A stretch of 64,000 bases of DNA from Pseudogymnoascus destructans (Eukaryota > Ascomycota > Leotiomycetes > Thelebolales > Thelebolaceae), in assembly GCF_001641265.1 (NCBI RefSeq), contig NW_020167539.1, positions 1 to 64,000 of the forward strand. The letters run 5' to 3'. This document shows, in pieces, positions 29,544 through 41,570 of the stretch; within the stretch, counting starts at the first letter, position 1, and each line of letters starts with the position of its first letter. The notes beneath the pieces are model-generated. The model searched no databases, was not told the origin of the DNA, and worked only from the letters and a program-made list of their open reading frames with translations. The translations under genes were made by a program, and so were the position numbers.

Positions 29544-32237
29544 TTACATCCCCTCTCTCCCTGCCCACCTTCCCGGCTCGCTCGCCTTAACCGGAGGACT
29601 CAAATCCTGCACCATCGGACTGGGACTCAGCGGCTCGATGGCTGGAATACACGTCGGCGTTCCCATTCCCACACTTCCCGAGAAACTCCCCGCCCCATTC
29701 GCCGTCACTGGCCGCGGTGGCGACTGCTTCGTCGGCGACATCCCTGCGCTCGTCGGTGGCAGCACAGTGTTGGATGCGTAAGGTGTGCGAATCTGCGCTG
29801 GCGTGGAGGTGGGGAGCGCGTATCGCGGTGGTGGACCTGCGGCGCTGGAAAAGGAGGAGCTCGGTGTGGAGGGCGGGTTGAGCACGGGTGCGCTGGCGAG
29901 GGGAGAGGGAAAGGAGAGTGACGAGCGGCGGCCACTCTGGTCGTAGGGCGCGTACCGAGCTCCGTTAGGGGCCGGGGCGGATGCTACGCTTGCTGGTGCT
30001 GGCGGCGCATGACCGCCGCCGTTGATGAGGGCGTAATTATGTGGTGGAGCAGGAGGCGGGAAGCTGTTTGGGCTGTGTGGGAGGGGCGAGGAGAATGGGC
30101 TTTGCTCGTTGAGTTGTGCGCCGAAGACGGGACGGGCGGGCGTGCTTCCGTTCATGGGTGGTGGCCAGTTTGGCGCGGCTGGCACAGTGCCTTGGCTCAG
30201 TGGTCTGCTGTCAAAGGTTGGGAATGGCGCAGCGGATAGGTTTGCACTGCCGTTGGAGTAGGCAATGGGCTGTCTGGCTAGCTGGCCGTTCGAGTAAGGA
30301 GAGCCATAGGGCGATCTTGATGGCGAGGAGTGGACGAGTCTGTGCTTGAGAGGCGAAGGAGGGCTGCGGACTGTCTCGTCTTTCTGCTGCGGCAGCACCA
30401 GCGCCGCGACAGGAGGAAGGGTCGGTGGCGCATTCGCCGTGAGAGGAGGAAGTGTTGGTGGCGCATTTGAAGCTGATGATGTTGGCCTGTTGAATTTAAT
30501 TGTTATCGGCGGCCGTTTCTTAGCCTCTTCTGCATCCTTAGCACGACGGATGCACGGCTTGCAGACGAACTGGAAGTCGTCCCGGTTGGCATCAGCGTCG
30601 CTAACGCCCACACACTTGGTGTGCTGCCACACGTTACACTTCTCGCAGGCGATGCTGAGAGTGCCATCGTCAACATGTCCGTACGCGCCGCAGATACAAT
30701 CGAACACCCAGTCACCATCCTCCTCTTGGAGCTCATCAAGCGCCGCCTTCTTTCGTTCAATCTCCGCCTTGAGGTGGCGTTCGGAAAGGCGACCTTGGCC
30801 AGATTCGAGTTTCTTGTTGTCCTCTGAGAGATTGGCAAGCTCCTCTTCGTGCAAGATCCGGCGTGCCTCGCGTTCTTTGAGGCGCTGTTCACGGGTCTGC
30901 ATGCGCGACTCTCTTTCCTTCTCCAGCTTTCTCCACTTCTCCTGTTCCTTCTTCGCCATAGCAAGCTCCTCTTGGTGCTTCCGTTCCTCTTCGCGCGCTT
31001 CTTCTTCTTGGCGCTGATGCTCTAGTTTGCCAGCGATTCTGCTGGACCTTTTGGCGGTGGCTAATTTCTCTAGATTGAGTAATTCGCGCTCCTTCTGGAG
31101 CTGTTTGCGCTTGCGCGACTCTTCTTGCTTCTCCAGCAAGGGGAGGAGATCATCAACTAGTCGCTGCCTTAGAGACTTTTCGTTCGGGTCGCGCGACTTT
31201 GCAAATGAAGCAATGGCGTTGTTCAATTCGTCCAGAGTTATTGCCAGACACTCCCACTTGATGCCACCAAATCCATCGTCCTCGACAGCTTTGTCTTCCT
31301 TGACCTCTTCGGTTTCCTCGGTCTCATCCTCGCTGTCGCTGGCAGGTACTCGGGACATCTTTCTACGCTTGCTCGCTCTCACTGCAGCTCTGGCTTTCTT
31401 GGAGTTCTTCTTGGGGGTAGCTTTGGGTGCAGGCGGTGGCGGGGGTTCTGTCTGGCGATACAGCCTATTGTCGTCTAGAACGATGTATGTTCGGTCCTCA
31501 GAGTCCCATCCGAAGGGTTCAACGCGCTAGATTTGATATCAGTACCGATGGGAGCAAGTGCTGAGGAGTAGGCGTACCCAATATGTTTGTTCTGAATCCT
31601 TCTGCTCCTCCATTCTTTCCCTGATTCGGTCGGGGTTCGTGAACGTCCATTGCGTAAGCTGTTGTAGAACTTTGATCTAGAGACCATCGTTAGTACGTCG
31701 GTGCGAGGGTATTGTAGAGTCTGACCTTTGTGAAGATATCAAACTCGGCGAACTTGGCAGGCTCCTCTTCGGTGCCAAAGGGGTTGCGCTCTGGCGCTTT
31801 CGCAACATACTGTCGGCGCGTATATTCATCAAAAATCTCTGGGCTGCGCATCGTTAGTAGTTGTACGCGAAATCGTGGATATCGTGCATGGACAAAGCCT
31901 ACGTTAGGCCCCTATGAGAAGAGACAAACTTCAAGAGCGCGAGCCCTATCTCTGCGAGTTTTGTCGAGTGAGGCTTCAGGCATTCCATCTCAAGATCCTA
32001 CGATAAGTATCAGTATTGGCCAGTGGATTGATTCAGCATTATTGCGACGAGTCGTACCTCGATATCCAGATCCTCCTCGAGCTTCACGGCCTTTCCAAAG
32101 AGGAATATCCATTGCGCAAGATTTGCGAATTGCCACATGTTCCGTATTCGTCCAAGCAGTCCAGGCTCTTTTGACGCAGGAGTACGAGCCTCAACAGCCT
32201 CCACCTCCTGTCGTCCGCGCTTCCTAGAGGAAACCAT
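29544..32237 (-). CDS. DDT/WHIM-domain and PHD-finger chromatin protein (RSF1/DDR4-like)
   Basis: Five exons on the minus strand: 32237-32058, 31997-31903, 31843-31726, 31676-31578 and 31526-29544. The four introns are 49-60 bp, all GT-AG, and keep frame; the product is 824 residues. N-terminus: DDT-type helices (FANLAQWIFLFG, ALLKFVSSHRGLTPEIFDEY), then a WHIM-like part (KVLQQLTQWTFTNPDRIRE, WRVEPFGWD, YIVLDDNRLYR). Then an acidic stretch and a long Lys/Glu coiled coil at ~300-430. The PHD finger at ~441-489 (CxC, CxxC, HxxC, CxxC) has all eight ligands. The C-terminus is Pro/Ser-rich and disordered. DDT-WHIM proteins act as nucleosome spacers in ISWI-type remodelling, and PHD fingers read histone H3 tails. 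The exact orthologue is uncertain. It is divergent from HIR3. Confidence 0.85.
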
Positions 32238-32782
32238 CTTGGCAAGTCGTTGAGTTTGCGAGACAAGGATTCCAGAACGCCGATGGCGAGACTTTTAAGA
32301 GGAGAAAGGATGCGGTAACGGCAGTATAGTTGTTCTCATCCGTTAGTTATAAAGTGTGTAACTCTGATATAGCACTGCTGAAAAACACTATTCGAAGGCC
32401 TCCTGAGTTCGTAGAAAATGCCCCGTCGTTGACGCGATGAAGCCGACGCGAAAAGGTAATGGTACAACGTAATGGACTGGGTCTCGCTAAAATAAAATTC
32501 CGGTCACGTGTAATCAGCGCCAGTTTGTGTTCCAGCCTTGCCCAGAAATAGGTTTAAAGTTAGACCAATCAGATATTTGAAATTAAGCCAAATATGTAGT
32601 TGGCGGCGACTTCTGGTGGCAACGCAGCAACGCAATCATTATCCCACAACATCATTTGAATGCGTGGACCTCTCGGAAGCCACTGGTGGCTATAAACGCA
32701 CGAGAGGCAGTCATTCGAGCCCAGATTAAGATGCGCACATAGTCGAAGTCCCTGGTTCCATTGACGCTACGAAGACAACAAG
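32238..32782. promoter_or_regulatory. Bidirectional promoter region between the DDT-PHD gene and HIR3
   Basis: 545 bp between two divergent ATGs, so both chromatin genes are likely driven from here. I see no long repeat or transposon fragment. CACGTG occurs near 32514. No classic TATA box close to either start stands out. Confidence 0.5.
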
Positions 32783-35700
32783 ATGTCTGCATTCACAGCA
32801 TTGAATGTTGAACCCGACGAGAACCCCGAAGATGACTTCGATCACACGCGTGAAATCCAACTAGAGGAGGCCCTGAAGCTCTACCAAAATGCCCTGAAGC
32901 TGCACGCACAGGGTCCAACATACTATGAGCAGGCCGCCGAGGCCTATGATAAGCTATTCAAATCCGATGTTTTCAAATACCCCGAGAGTCTATTAGACTT
33001 CACGCAGGATATACCCAGCGTCAACCTGGAGCCCGAGCCTGAGCCTGAATCACCACTCGAAGTTGCGTTTGCGCCGACCTACGATGATGGACCCAGCACC
33101 CTACCGCAAATTCTCTACCTCGCATATAAGAACCATGGACAGTTTATTATGGACTGCCTCAAACACCAGATGAAGATTGCACCGGCTATGCCACTAAGTG
33201 GTCTGGCACCGCAGGCACAGCATGCCCTTGAACAGTTCACCCAAGCCCTGGCACGGGACGAATCAGATACCGAGCTTTGGCGGAGAGCTGCCCGTGTAGG
33301 CGAGCTGCTGGGAAGCAACACAATTTCGAGATATTGCTTGGAAGCTGCCGTCGAAGTTGACGATGATCCTACGCTCGGCGAAGTAGACCCAGGGAACCCT
33401 GAAGAGGGATTTGCGGGCATACAGCTGAAAGAGCTGCTGGCCGTTTTGTCGGATAATATGGCGCTGTCTCATCCGGTTATGGCTCCATACGTGAGGAAAC
33501 ATATGCCCATGAAGTTGAAGAAGTACCTGGACCCCTATCCATTTCTCAGCAAACTCCCAGCTAGGGATGATGACGACGCGGCCAGCGCTGCGACACTGGA
33601 AGGACCCGGTCTAGGGGAAGTTAAGACATTCACTTGGAACTCGGTCGCAGAGGCTATCGGCAGAATATTCGACGCATATAACGGCGAGAGAGGCTCAGCA
33701 TTGAAGCTTACAGGAGGCGAATCCATCACTCTGCAACTGCCGGAAGGCGATATAGAGATGATCGACCCCGAGGTGGAGACCCAGCAACTACCTGATATTG
33801 CGGTGACTTCAAGCGAGATAACGCCCCCAGCCGCGGATAACCGCCCAGGAGGACAAGAACTGCAAGAAACTACGCAAGACGGAAACGAGGTTAAAGCAGA
33901 GGAAGAAGAATCACCACCACTCACTCGAAAGCGCTCACAATCAACGGCAGGCCTCCCCGAAACCCCAGAAGAAGAGGCTGGCACGCAGAAGAGGAGCAAG
34001 AGGATCCGCAACAGGGATACTCTGGGCGGCGAGAGCGCTCTTCCGGCAGACCCTAATATCAGCCTCAAATGTGCATACGACGCAATGTGTAGTGGAGATC
34101 AAGAGATGTTCTCGTACATTGACGGCGTACTAGACAAACTTAATGTCAAGGAACTTGGCAAGGCATCCGATATCCAGGCTCTCGTGGATCCCGACAGGCC
34201 AGAGGTTAAAAGCTCCGTTCAGAATATTGCAATGCGTGACTTGCGAGATCTTATTCACAAGTGGGACTCTGCTCTCGCTGCAAAATTTCAGTCGGGCAAT
34301 GGCTTGGACATTATGGGGACCGCTGCTGGCCTCCAGAATAATGGCCTTACCGCGTTTCTTGAACATTCAAAGACCGAATCATTAAAATCACAAACTCAAG
34401 CTGAGCCTACTAGTGCCGCTGGGATCTCAACTTTCGCCAAGTTGGTAAATGGGAATTCGCTCACTATCCAGGAGGTAGCATACCAATACTTTAAAGCAGT
34501 TTGCTCCAGTTATATAACCACGTTGTGGCCAAGTACCCTGAAGAACGAAAATATAAAGCTGATGGATACCATGGATTCGGTGTTATATTCGCAGCTGGAC
34601 ACAGAATACCAGGAACTACAATATAAAGATGTGGAGCTTGCGGACTGGGAACAGCTCAAAGAGTTTGCGCAGATGATGTTGGAGCTTCATCTAGATCATT
34701 ATATCAGCATTGGCAGACCCCAGAAAGCCGACGATGATAGCGCGTGCCAGACAGCTAAGGGAAGGCTTGATAAATGGGCGATGCTCACTTCAGACATCAT
34801 GCAAGGCCAACCAAACGATCCCGATAGTGAAATCGTGATGAGATACCTTTGGGCTTCAGTTTTACTAGCTAATGCCACGGAGCATGTTAGCCGAGAGCAC
34901 ATGGTTCTTTGCTGGGCTGATCTACAGAGTCTACTGCAAAAATCCGAAACTGCAAAAATCGAACTATATAACAATGTCGCCATGCCGGAGGTGTCTGCCG
35001 CAGCAGCAGATCGTGAAATCTCGAGGCTTACAACCATGGACTTCTTCCTGAACCTCTTCAAAGACAACTCCGACCCTACGGCGATCATTGAGACACTCGA
35101 GCCTGTGATCGATGACCCAACCAAAATTAGTGAAGACGAGGAAGGTGATGCGGCGAAGGAACCCGCGCCTGAAGTTGTTATGTCGCCAGCCACGCGAGAT
35201 ATGCGGAAATTCCTCGAGAACGGCACCCCCTCTCTCCGCCTGTATCTATGGCAGCGGTTGAGGGAAGCTTATCAAGAAATAGAATACCCCACGAGAGTCT
35301 TTTCTTGCCATCTCAAATGCATCGAAATCATCGTCGAGTACCTTCAATCCCCAACGTTCAGTCAAATACCCCAAGAAGCTCGACACGCTGAGCTACTAGG
35401 CTGTATCAAAACTATAGACGAGTTGTTGGTTAAGGCTTTGACGCTGGCGCTCAACGATCAGACTGCTTTTGAGATTGTGGATGAGTCGCACCTGGCGGCA
35501 TCAACCACCGCTATTGCGAATCTGTGCCGCATTTTGCACACTGGCACTTTGATGGAGGACCAAGTCACCGCCGGACTTGTGCCCGATAATACTACGGTCG
35601 TGTCGAAAGAAAAGGGGAAACCTAATCAGACCTTATTGAAGGCTTTCCTACTACGATTATCCGAAATGGCAATCCGAAGTTGGGCACTTCTCTACACGCT

Positions 35701-38446
35701 GGTGAGAGAGGGCGTCTCACAAAACAAGGGCCGCTTTACGGCACCAGACAATGACTTATCTACATATTTGGCGACGGTTCTTCACACCTTGGGTCTTCGA
35801 GTGCGCTGCGAGCGCTCAAACAAGATTTTCCTCAAAATGATGAAGGTCGAGTTGATCCGCATGAAGTATGTAGACAAGTGGGAAGATTATCTTGGCCAGG
35901 TCTTATGGGACCTTTATGGACTACGATTTGGAGAAAAGATTGGCGTTTTTGAGATTATGGACCACGGTTGTGATCGCGAAAAATTGGACAGGCGGACTGC
36001 CATGTCCTTGGTTGAATACGTTGTCCTGCTCGCCAACAGAAAGAGCATGAGGGATCTTCTACGCGATGAGTTACGGAGCACCATTGAATCTATGCAGCAA
36101 GTACTCGGGGCCGCGAAGACAAACGCACAAACGAGCCACAACTTGCGTAATATAACAGAGTACTTGAAGTTATCCGTGAGCCCCTTACGCCTGAACAAGG
36201 CCTTGAAGGGGATGGAGTATATAGATACTCTTCCGGTCAACACTACGGAATCAGGACTGGCCGAGAAGGGCTGGTACTTCCTGCTGGGAATGATATCTCT
36301 TTCTAAGTTTCGTGCACAGAAACGTACTCAGGCTGGCGCTACCGATGATTTAAAAGTGGCAGCAAGCTTCTTCCGCCTACAACTTCAGTTTACGGCCGAG
36401 CACTGGGAGACCTGGTATCGCTTAGCCCAATGCTTTGATTCGGAACTAGAGGAAGATGTGATGTGGTCGACGGACAAACTGAATAGTGACCAAGCTCCAT
36501 TGATTTCTGAGCAACGTTCAGCTATACACTGTTACACCATGGCAGTCTCAACGGCGATGCGCACAGCCAACCCGTCGTTCGAGACAGCGGAAAATATGTC
36601 AGATGTATTCCAAGACTTTGGCCTTCGTATATACTCGTCGTCGCGAGATCCGTTCCGCATGGAAGCTTTTTATATGGATGATTTCGAACGCCACATGAGT
36701 GGTCCATCAGGGATGTACAAGAAAAACGTCCATGAGGAGTTGACTCGCTACAAGGCCTGGCGTTTTGCTGCCGAACTTTTTAAGCGCGCTATTGCCAAGA
36801 AACCCAATAATTGGATGTAAGTTTATCTCCTATTCGAGCTTAGCAGACATACTAATACGATATTTAGGAGCCATTATATGCTCGGCAAATGCTATTGGAA
36901 AATGTTCACACGCGTTGAAGATGAGCCGGATGCCAGGGCTAGGGCAGGAAGGCCTACAGTTGCGGCTCTTGTTCAAGTACTTGAAAGGGCTATCGAGACT
37001 GTCCCCAAGCCTCGTGACAGCCGTTCTGACCCAACGCTTGAGCCGCACTATAAGATAGTGACTGTGATGCACAAGCTCGTCCAGTTTCGTCAGATTGACG
37101 CACAGGAAGCAGCCAATATCCTTCAGCGACAGCACTATCCGATCAAAAAAGGCGAACAAGTGGTCATCACTGATGATGCTTCGTGGGAAGCCTATATCGT
37201 CGAATGTGTCCGCCATCTACGCAATCTTGACCGATCCAATTGGCAGCATCGCTTCATCGCCCGCTCTGCGCACCTTATCTACGACAACAACGAACAGGGC
37301 AACGCTGTCATATTAGCTACCCGTGCTGAACTAAGCATGAGTATCTTTACCAAGACCATGGTCGTCAACGTCTGGAAGCCGGAAAACGAGCGGCCGGGCC
37401 GCCACTGCGTCTACATGTCCAAATATGTTCTGTGGATGGTGCATTTGCTGGCGCAGCTCGACGACAGGGCCAGCATGGAGATGTTGACGAAGCGCGTGAG
37501 GAAGAAACAGATGGAGTACTATCACTTTAATGAGGTGTGGACTGCGTGCTGTCTGGCATACTGCAAACTCATCCGCCGAGCTGGCAAAATCGATCTCAAC
37601 CAGGACGAGCTCGTGCGGTCTCTGCCACCGGAGGACTTTGAGGAGATGGCAACGGACTTGGAGCTTTGGGTCGACAACCTGCATACGCCGCATGCCTCCT
37701 TTGACCACCTAAGGGAGTCGCTAGACTTAAAGAAGTTAAACGGCAACCTCATGAAGGCAATGCCCATTGATGACCTCATCGTCGACATCTACTCCTCGCT
37801 AATTTGGGAAGTCGGCCGCCACCTAACCAAGGAGCGACGAGTCCGCGAAGCGGCAGAGGCGGCGGCGCGACCACCTGTAGTTGAAGCACCGCAGCGACAA
37901 GATCCGATGAGCATGAACAACTTAATCAATAATACCGACAGCTCTGTCACGCCGATGCAAGGTGTCATAGAGTCTGCGCCGAAGCCAAAACCTAAACCCC
38001 CTGGGCGCAGGGAGATTCTGAGGAGGGCGGAGGTACTCGCCAATCGCGGACATGAGGTGAAGGAGAAAGAAAAGGAAAAAGAGAAGGAGAAACCGGCGGG
38101 TAAGGCTGAGTCGCACAGGCTATCGGATCTACAGAACCTACTGAGGAGGAGGAGTAGGGATAAGCCGTCTAGATCCGCCGAGAAGGATGAGGGAAGCAAC
38201 CAGGGTCACCAGGAGGACCATGACGATGATGATTGTGAGGGGGGTGACGCTGATGGCGAGGGAGGGAGCAAGGGTAATGGTGACGAAGACGCACATAGTA
38301 GTCCGCCTGGTAGCGTGCATGATAGCGCGGACGACGAGAGCGACCTTAGCGACGCGCCTGGGCCAGTTGAGAGGATGCCACAGCCGTCGATTAATGGCTG
38401 GCACAGCGAGGCGCAGGATGCGGGTAGGGAAGCGCGAGGGGGATAG
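32783..38446 (+). CDS. HIR3: HIR histone chaperone complex subunit Hir3 (CABIN1 family)
   Basis: Two exons, 32783-36816 and 36868-38446, across a 51-bp intron (GTAAGT, TACTAATAC branch, TTTAG) that joins NNW to MSHYMLGKCYWKM; total 1,870 residues. The unspliced frame would stop right at the donor. The N-terminus (EEALKLYQNALKLHAQGP, YYEQAAEAYDKLF) is the TPR-like start typical of Hir3/Cabin1, and helical-repeat sequence continues for most of its length. A basic nuclear signal (KRSKRIRNR) lies at about 402-410 after an acidic Ser/Glu linker. The last ~130 residues are disordered: a KEKEKEKEKEK run near 1740, then Asp/Glu/Gly-rich sequence. Hir3 scaffolds the HIR complex, which deposits H3-H4 independently of replication and represses histone genes. 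No lesion seen. Confidence 0.92.
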
Positions 38447-39036
38447 GATGATGGTCCTTGTTTTGATACAGGGATTATGATATTTTACGGGCTTGCTTGA
38501 ACTTAGCTAGAGTATAGGGAAGCATGATTTCACTTTCGGGGAATGGGGAATGGGAGGAGGGGAAGGGAAGATCTGTGATCTCTATACTAGTACCAGGCAT
38601 TAGGAAGGCAGATATAGATAATATGTTGATCCCTTTAGCTATAGTTAGCAAGCAAGTGAGTATAGTATGTAGGCCCATTAGCAATTGGCTCTAACAATCC
38701 CATCATACCTCGGTTAGAACTGCTATACTAGACGACTGTCACGCTAAAAGCTTGTTAACGTACGGATCTAACTACCGATGCGTCGTAGATATAGAGCTTT
38801 AGCCTATGCGGTGCTAGGGGCCCTGTCCGCCATCAACCCCTATAAGTCCCTACTACTACAACTACTAAAGCCACTACTACTACTAAAGCTACTATAACTG
38901 CCACTACTACTGCTAAAGCTACAATATTAGCCTATTTAGAGATAAGGAGGAGGCACTATAGGACGTAGGAGGCACAAGCTAGATACAAAGTGAGATGTTT
39001 TAACATCTATAAGCTAGTACTACAAATCCTATTGTC
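38447..39036. other. Intergenic region between HIR3 and the transposon field
   Basis: 590 bp with no gene. The HIR3-proximal half should hold its 3' UTR. 38850-38930 is a degenerate run of CTACTACTA / ACTAAAGC triplet-like repeats. It marks the edge between unique and repetitive DNA. Confidence 0.5.
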
Positions 39037-39038
39037 TA

Positions 39039-40898
39039 ACGTACATGTATAGCGAAAGCGCCAAACAAGCGAAAGCGCCAAAATGATGCGGTGACCAAAC
39101 CCCCCAACTAAATGTTAAATTCCTCAACAACAAAACATGCCCCATAAAAACGATGAAAGCCAATTAGTGCTAGCTATCCAGGCTATGCAAAGCGACCCAA
39201 AGTTACGCCTTCGAGTTGCTGCTAGGATCTATTCTGTGGACCACCGCAAGCTAGGTCGTCGTCTAGAAGGTGTACCTTCACGACGCGATATCCAAGCCAA
39301 CTCACGGAAATTAACTAACCTAGAGGAGTCCGTCCTTGTTCAGTATATACTCGACCTAGCTGCCAAAGGGTTTCCTCCTCGGCTGTCTGTTGTTGAAGAT
39401 ATGGCAAGTCGACTACTTGCAACACGCGACGCGTCACGCGTTGGGTCGCGTTGGGCTTCAAACTTTGTTAAGCGGCGTGTAGAGCTCCAGACACGCTTTC
39501 AGCGCAAATACGACTACCAGAGGGCTAAGTGCGAAGATCCAAAAGTTATTAATGGCTGGTTTGAGCTTGTGCGTAACACAATTGCGAAATATGGTATCGA
39601 TGAAGCAGATATCTACAACTTTGATGAGACTGGGTTTATGATGGGCGTTATCTCAACTGCTATGGTTGTAACAAGCTCAGACGGGCGGGCAAAAGCAAAG
39701 AAGGTACAGCCTGGTAATCGGGAATGGGTTACAGTAATCCAAGGCGTTAGTTCTCAAGGTTGGGCAGTACCACCATTTATCATTGTTGCAGGCAAAAACC
39801 ACCTTACATCTTGGTATGAGAATAGTGGATTTTCAAGCGATTGGGTGATTTCTGTTACTGAAAATGGCTGGACTACAAACGAGAGAGGCATGGATTGGAT
39901 TCAGCACTTTGAGAAGCATACAAAGGCTCGGAGTGTTGGTGGTTATCGCTTGTTAGTCCTTGATGGTCATGAGAGCCACCACTCAGATGAGTTTGAGGAG
40001 TACTGCAAGGAACACAACATTATTACGCTTTGTATGCCTGCTCACTCTTCTCATCTACTCCAGCCACTTGATGTTGGCTGTTTCGGCCCGTTAAAGCAGG
40101 CCTATGGTCGGCAAATTGAAGATATGATGCAGGCTCATATTTCTCATATTACAAAGGATGACTTCTTTCCTGCCTTCCACGCTGCATTTAACACTACAAT
40201 GACGGAAAGTAACATTCGAGGCGGGTTCCGAGGGGCAGGGCTTCTTCCATTTGACCCTGAGAGAGTGATATCTACACTTGATCTTAAGTTAAGGACACCA
40301 ACGCCTCCAAGCTCCCGCCCAGGTACTGCTCAACCTTGGGTTTCTCAGACACCAAACAACCCAATTGAAGCTATGTCACAGTCTACATTTATTAAAACTC
40401 AGATTTCACGCCATCAAAATAGCTCTCCAACCTCAATCTATGCAGCTGTTGACCAGTTTACAAAGGGTGCATCGCAAATAATGCATCAATTAGCACTGCT
40501 AAAGGGAGAGAACCAAAACCTACGACAGGCAAATGAAGTACTAAGCAAGCGCCGGAGAGCTAGGAAAACACGACTACAGCAAGGAGGATCACTTAGTCAA
40601 CAAGGGGCGCAAGAGCTACAGGATGAGAGGGATGTTGTGCAGCAGGTAGAGCAGGAAATAAGGGCAAGCCGTGGTCGGAAGCCAAGGGAAGAAACCCGTG
40701 CCCGTCGCTGTGGCAAGTGTGGTGAGACTGGGCACAATGCGCGCACGTGTCAGATTGTAATAGACACCTCTGAGGAAGAGGACTCCGAGTAGTTTCAATT
40801 GATTTCTAATGTTGTGGTAGATTTATCGCAATGTTTGTCGTGAGGGTAGATAATTTTGGCGCTTTCGCTTGTTTGGCGCTTTCGCTATACATGTACGT
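39039..40898 (+). mobile_element. Complete Fot1/pogo-type transposon, copy P1
   Basis: 1,860 bp with TA on both sides (39037-39038 and 40899-40900). Terminal inverted repeats of about 45 bp begin ACGTACATGTATAGCGAAAG, and each holds two direct copies of AAGCGAAAGCGCCAAA. The open frame between them is intact. A second copy with a single 4-bp difference in the coding start lies at 51502-53357, which points to recent movement. Confidence 0.95.
39137..40792 (+). CDS. Pogo/Fot1-type DDE transposase with C-terminal zinc knuckle
   Basis: 551 residues. The N-terminal ~120 residues form the CENP-B/Tc5-like helix-turn-helix pair that binds the inverted repeats. The DDE_1 catalytic acids are D163 (NFDETGF), D276 (VLDGHES) and D312 (LQPLDVG), a DD35D spacing. 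The C-terminus has a coiled-coil stretch (~465-515) and a CCHC knuckle (C525, C528, H533, C538) before an acidic tail. It catalyses cut-and-paste transposition into TA sites. No stop or frameshift, so it is probably active and could serve in trans for the defective relatives P7 and P8. Confidence 0.95.
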   Translation: MPHKNDESQLVLAIQAMQSDPKLRLRVAARIYSVDHRKLGRRLEGVPSRRDIQANSRKLTNLEESVLVQYILDLAAKGFPPRLSVVEDMASRLLATRDASRVGSRWASNFVKRRVELQTRFQRKYDYQRAKCEDPKVINGWFELVRNTIAKYGIDEADIYNFDETGFMMGVISTAMVVTSSDGRAKAKKVQPGNREWVTVIQGVSSQGWAVPPFIIVAGKNHLTSWYENSGFSSDWVISVTENGWTTNERGMDWIQHFEKHTKARSVGGYRLLVLDGHESHHSDEFEEYCKEHNIITLCMPAHSSHLLQPLDVGCFGPLKQAYGRQIEDMMQAHISHITKDDFFPAFHAAFNTTMTESNIRGGFRGAGLLPFDPERVISTLDLKLRTPTPPSSRPGTAQPWVSQTPNNPIEAMSQSTFIKTQISRHQNSSPTSIYAAVDQFTKGASQIMHQLALLKGENQNLRQANEVLSKRRRARKTRLQQGGSLSQQGAQELQDERDVVQQVEQEIRASRGRKPREETRARRCGKCGETGHNARTCQIVIDTSEEEDSE

Positions 40899-40900
40899 TA

Positions 40901-41568
40901 TGCATAGTTGATTGTTAGTTCATAAGGGAGTAGTAATAAGAGGAAGTAACAGTCTCTAACACTTATCCTAAAGTAGGCTGCAATTACTAATTGGCTTTAG
41001 GAGATGCTAGATGTTATGATGGTTATAAAGGTCATAGTGCTAGTCTAGGTGAAGTAAGCTAGATTAAATCTAAAGAGAGAGGAAGAAGAAAGGAAGGAAG
41101 TAAGTAAGGCTATCCCTTGTTATATACAGCTATACGCTTAGCAGTTCCCTATAACCTTAGTGGCTACTATAGGTACTTGTTGCCCTAATTGCTAGCAGCT
41201 ATAAGCAGCTATAAGTAGCAATTGTAACACTACCTCCCTCCCTAATTAAGATTGATCTCCTAATTAAGAGCAGAATCATTGTGGCTTCTATAGGTATTTT
41301 TAGTAGAAAGCTTACATGAGTTTAGGAGCATTGTTAAGATTTGTAGTAGGATACTAAGTGTTGTCTAGTAGGTGGTTCTTCTATGCTACTATATAGAACA
41401 ACTTCTTCTATAGGTATTTAGAATAAGGATTTCTTCAACTTCCTATTTAAGTTCATCTTCTATGATAATTAGAGGTGGTGGTTCATAGTGTTAGCCTTAT
41501 AGTGCATCATTTAAATCAAGTCTCAACAAGTTGCTATAAAAAACAGGATGTATCTTCATACTTGCTAG
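40901..41568. other. AT-rich region without a gene
   Basis: Low-complexity AT-rich sequence with repeated CTTCTATAGGTATTT phrases (near 41285 and 41402). No frame or motif is recognisable; probably strongly decayed repeat DNA. Confidence 0.45.
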
Positions 41569-41570
41569 TA

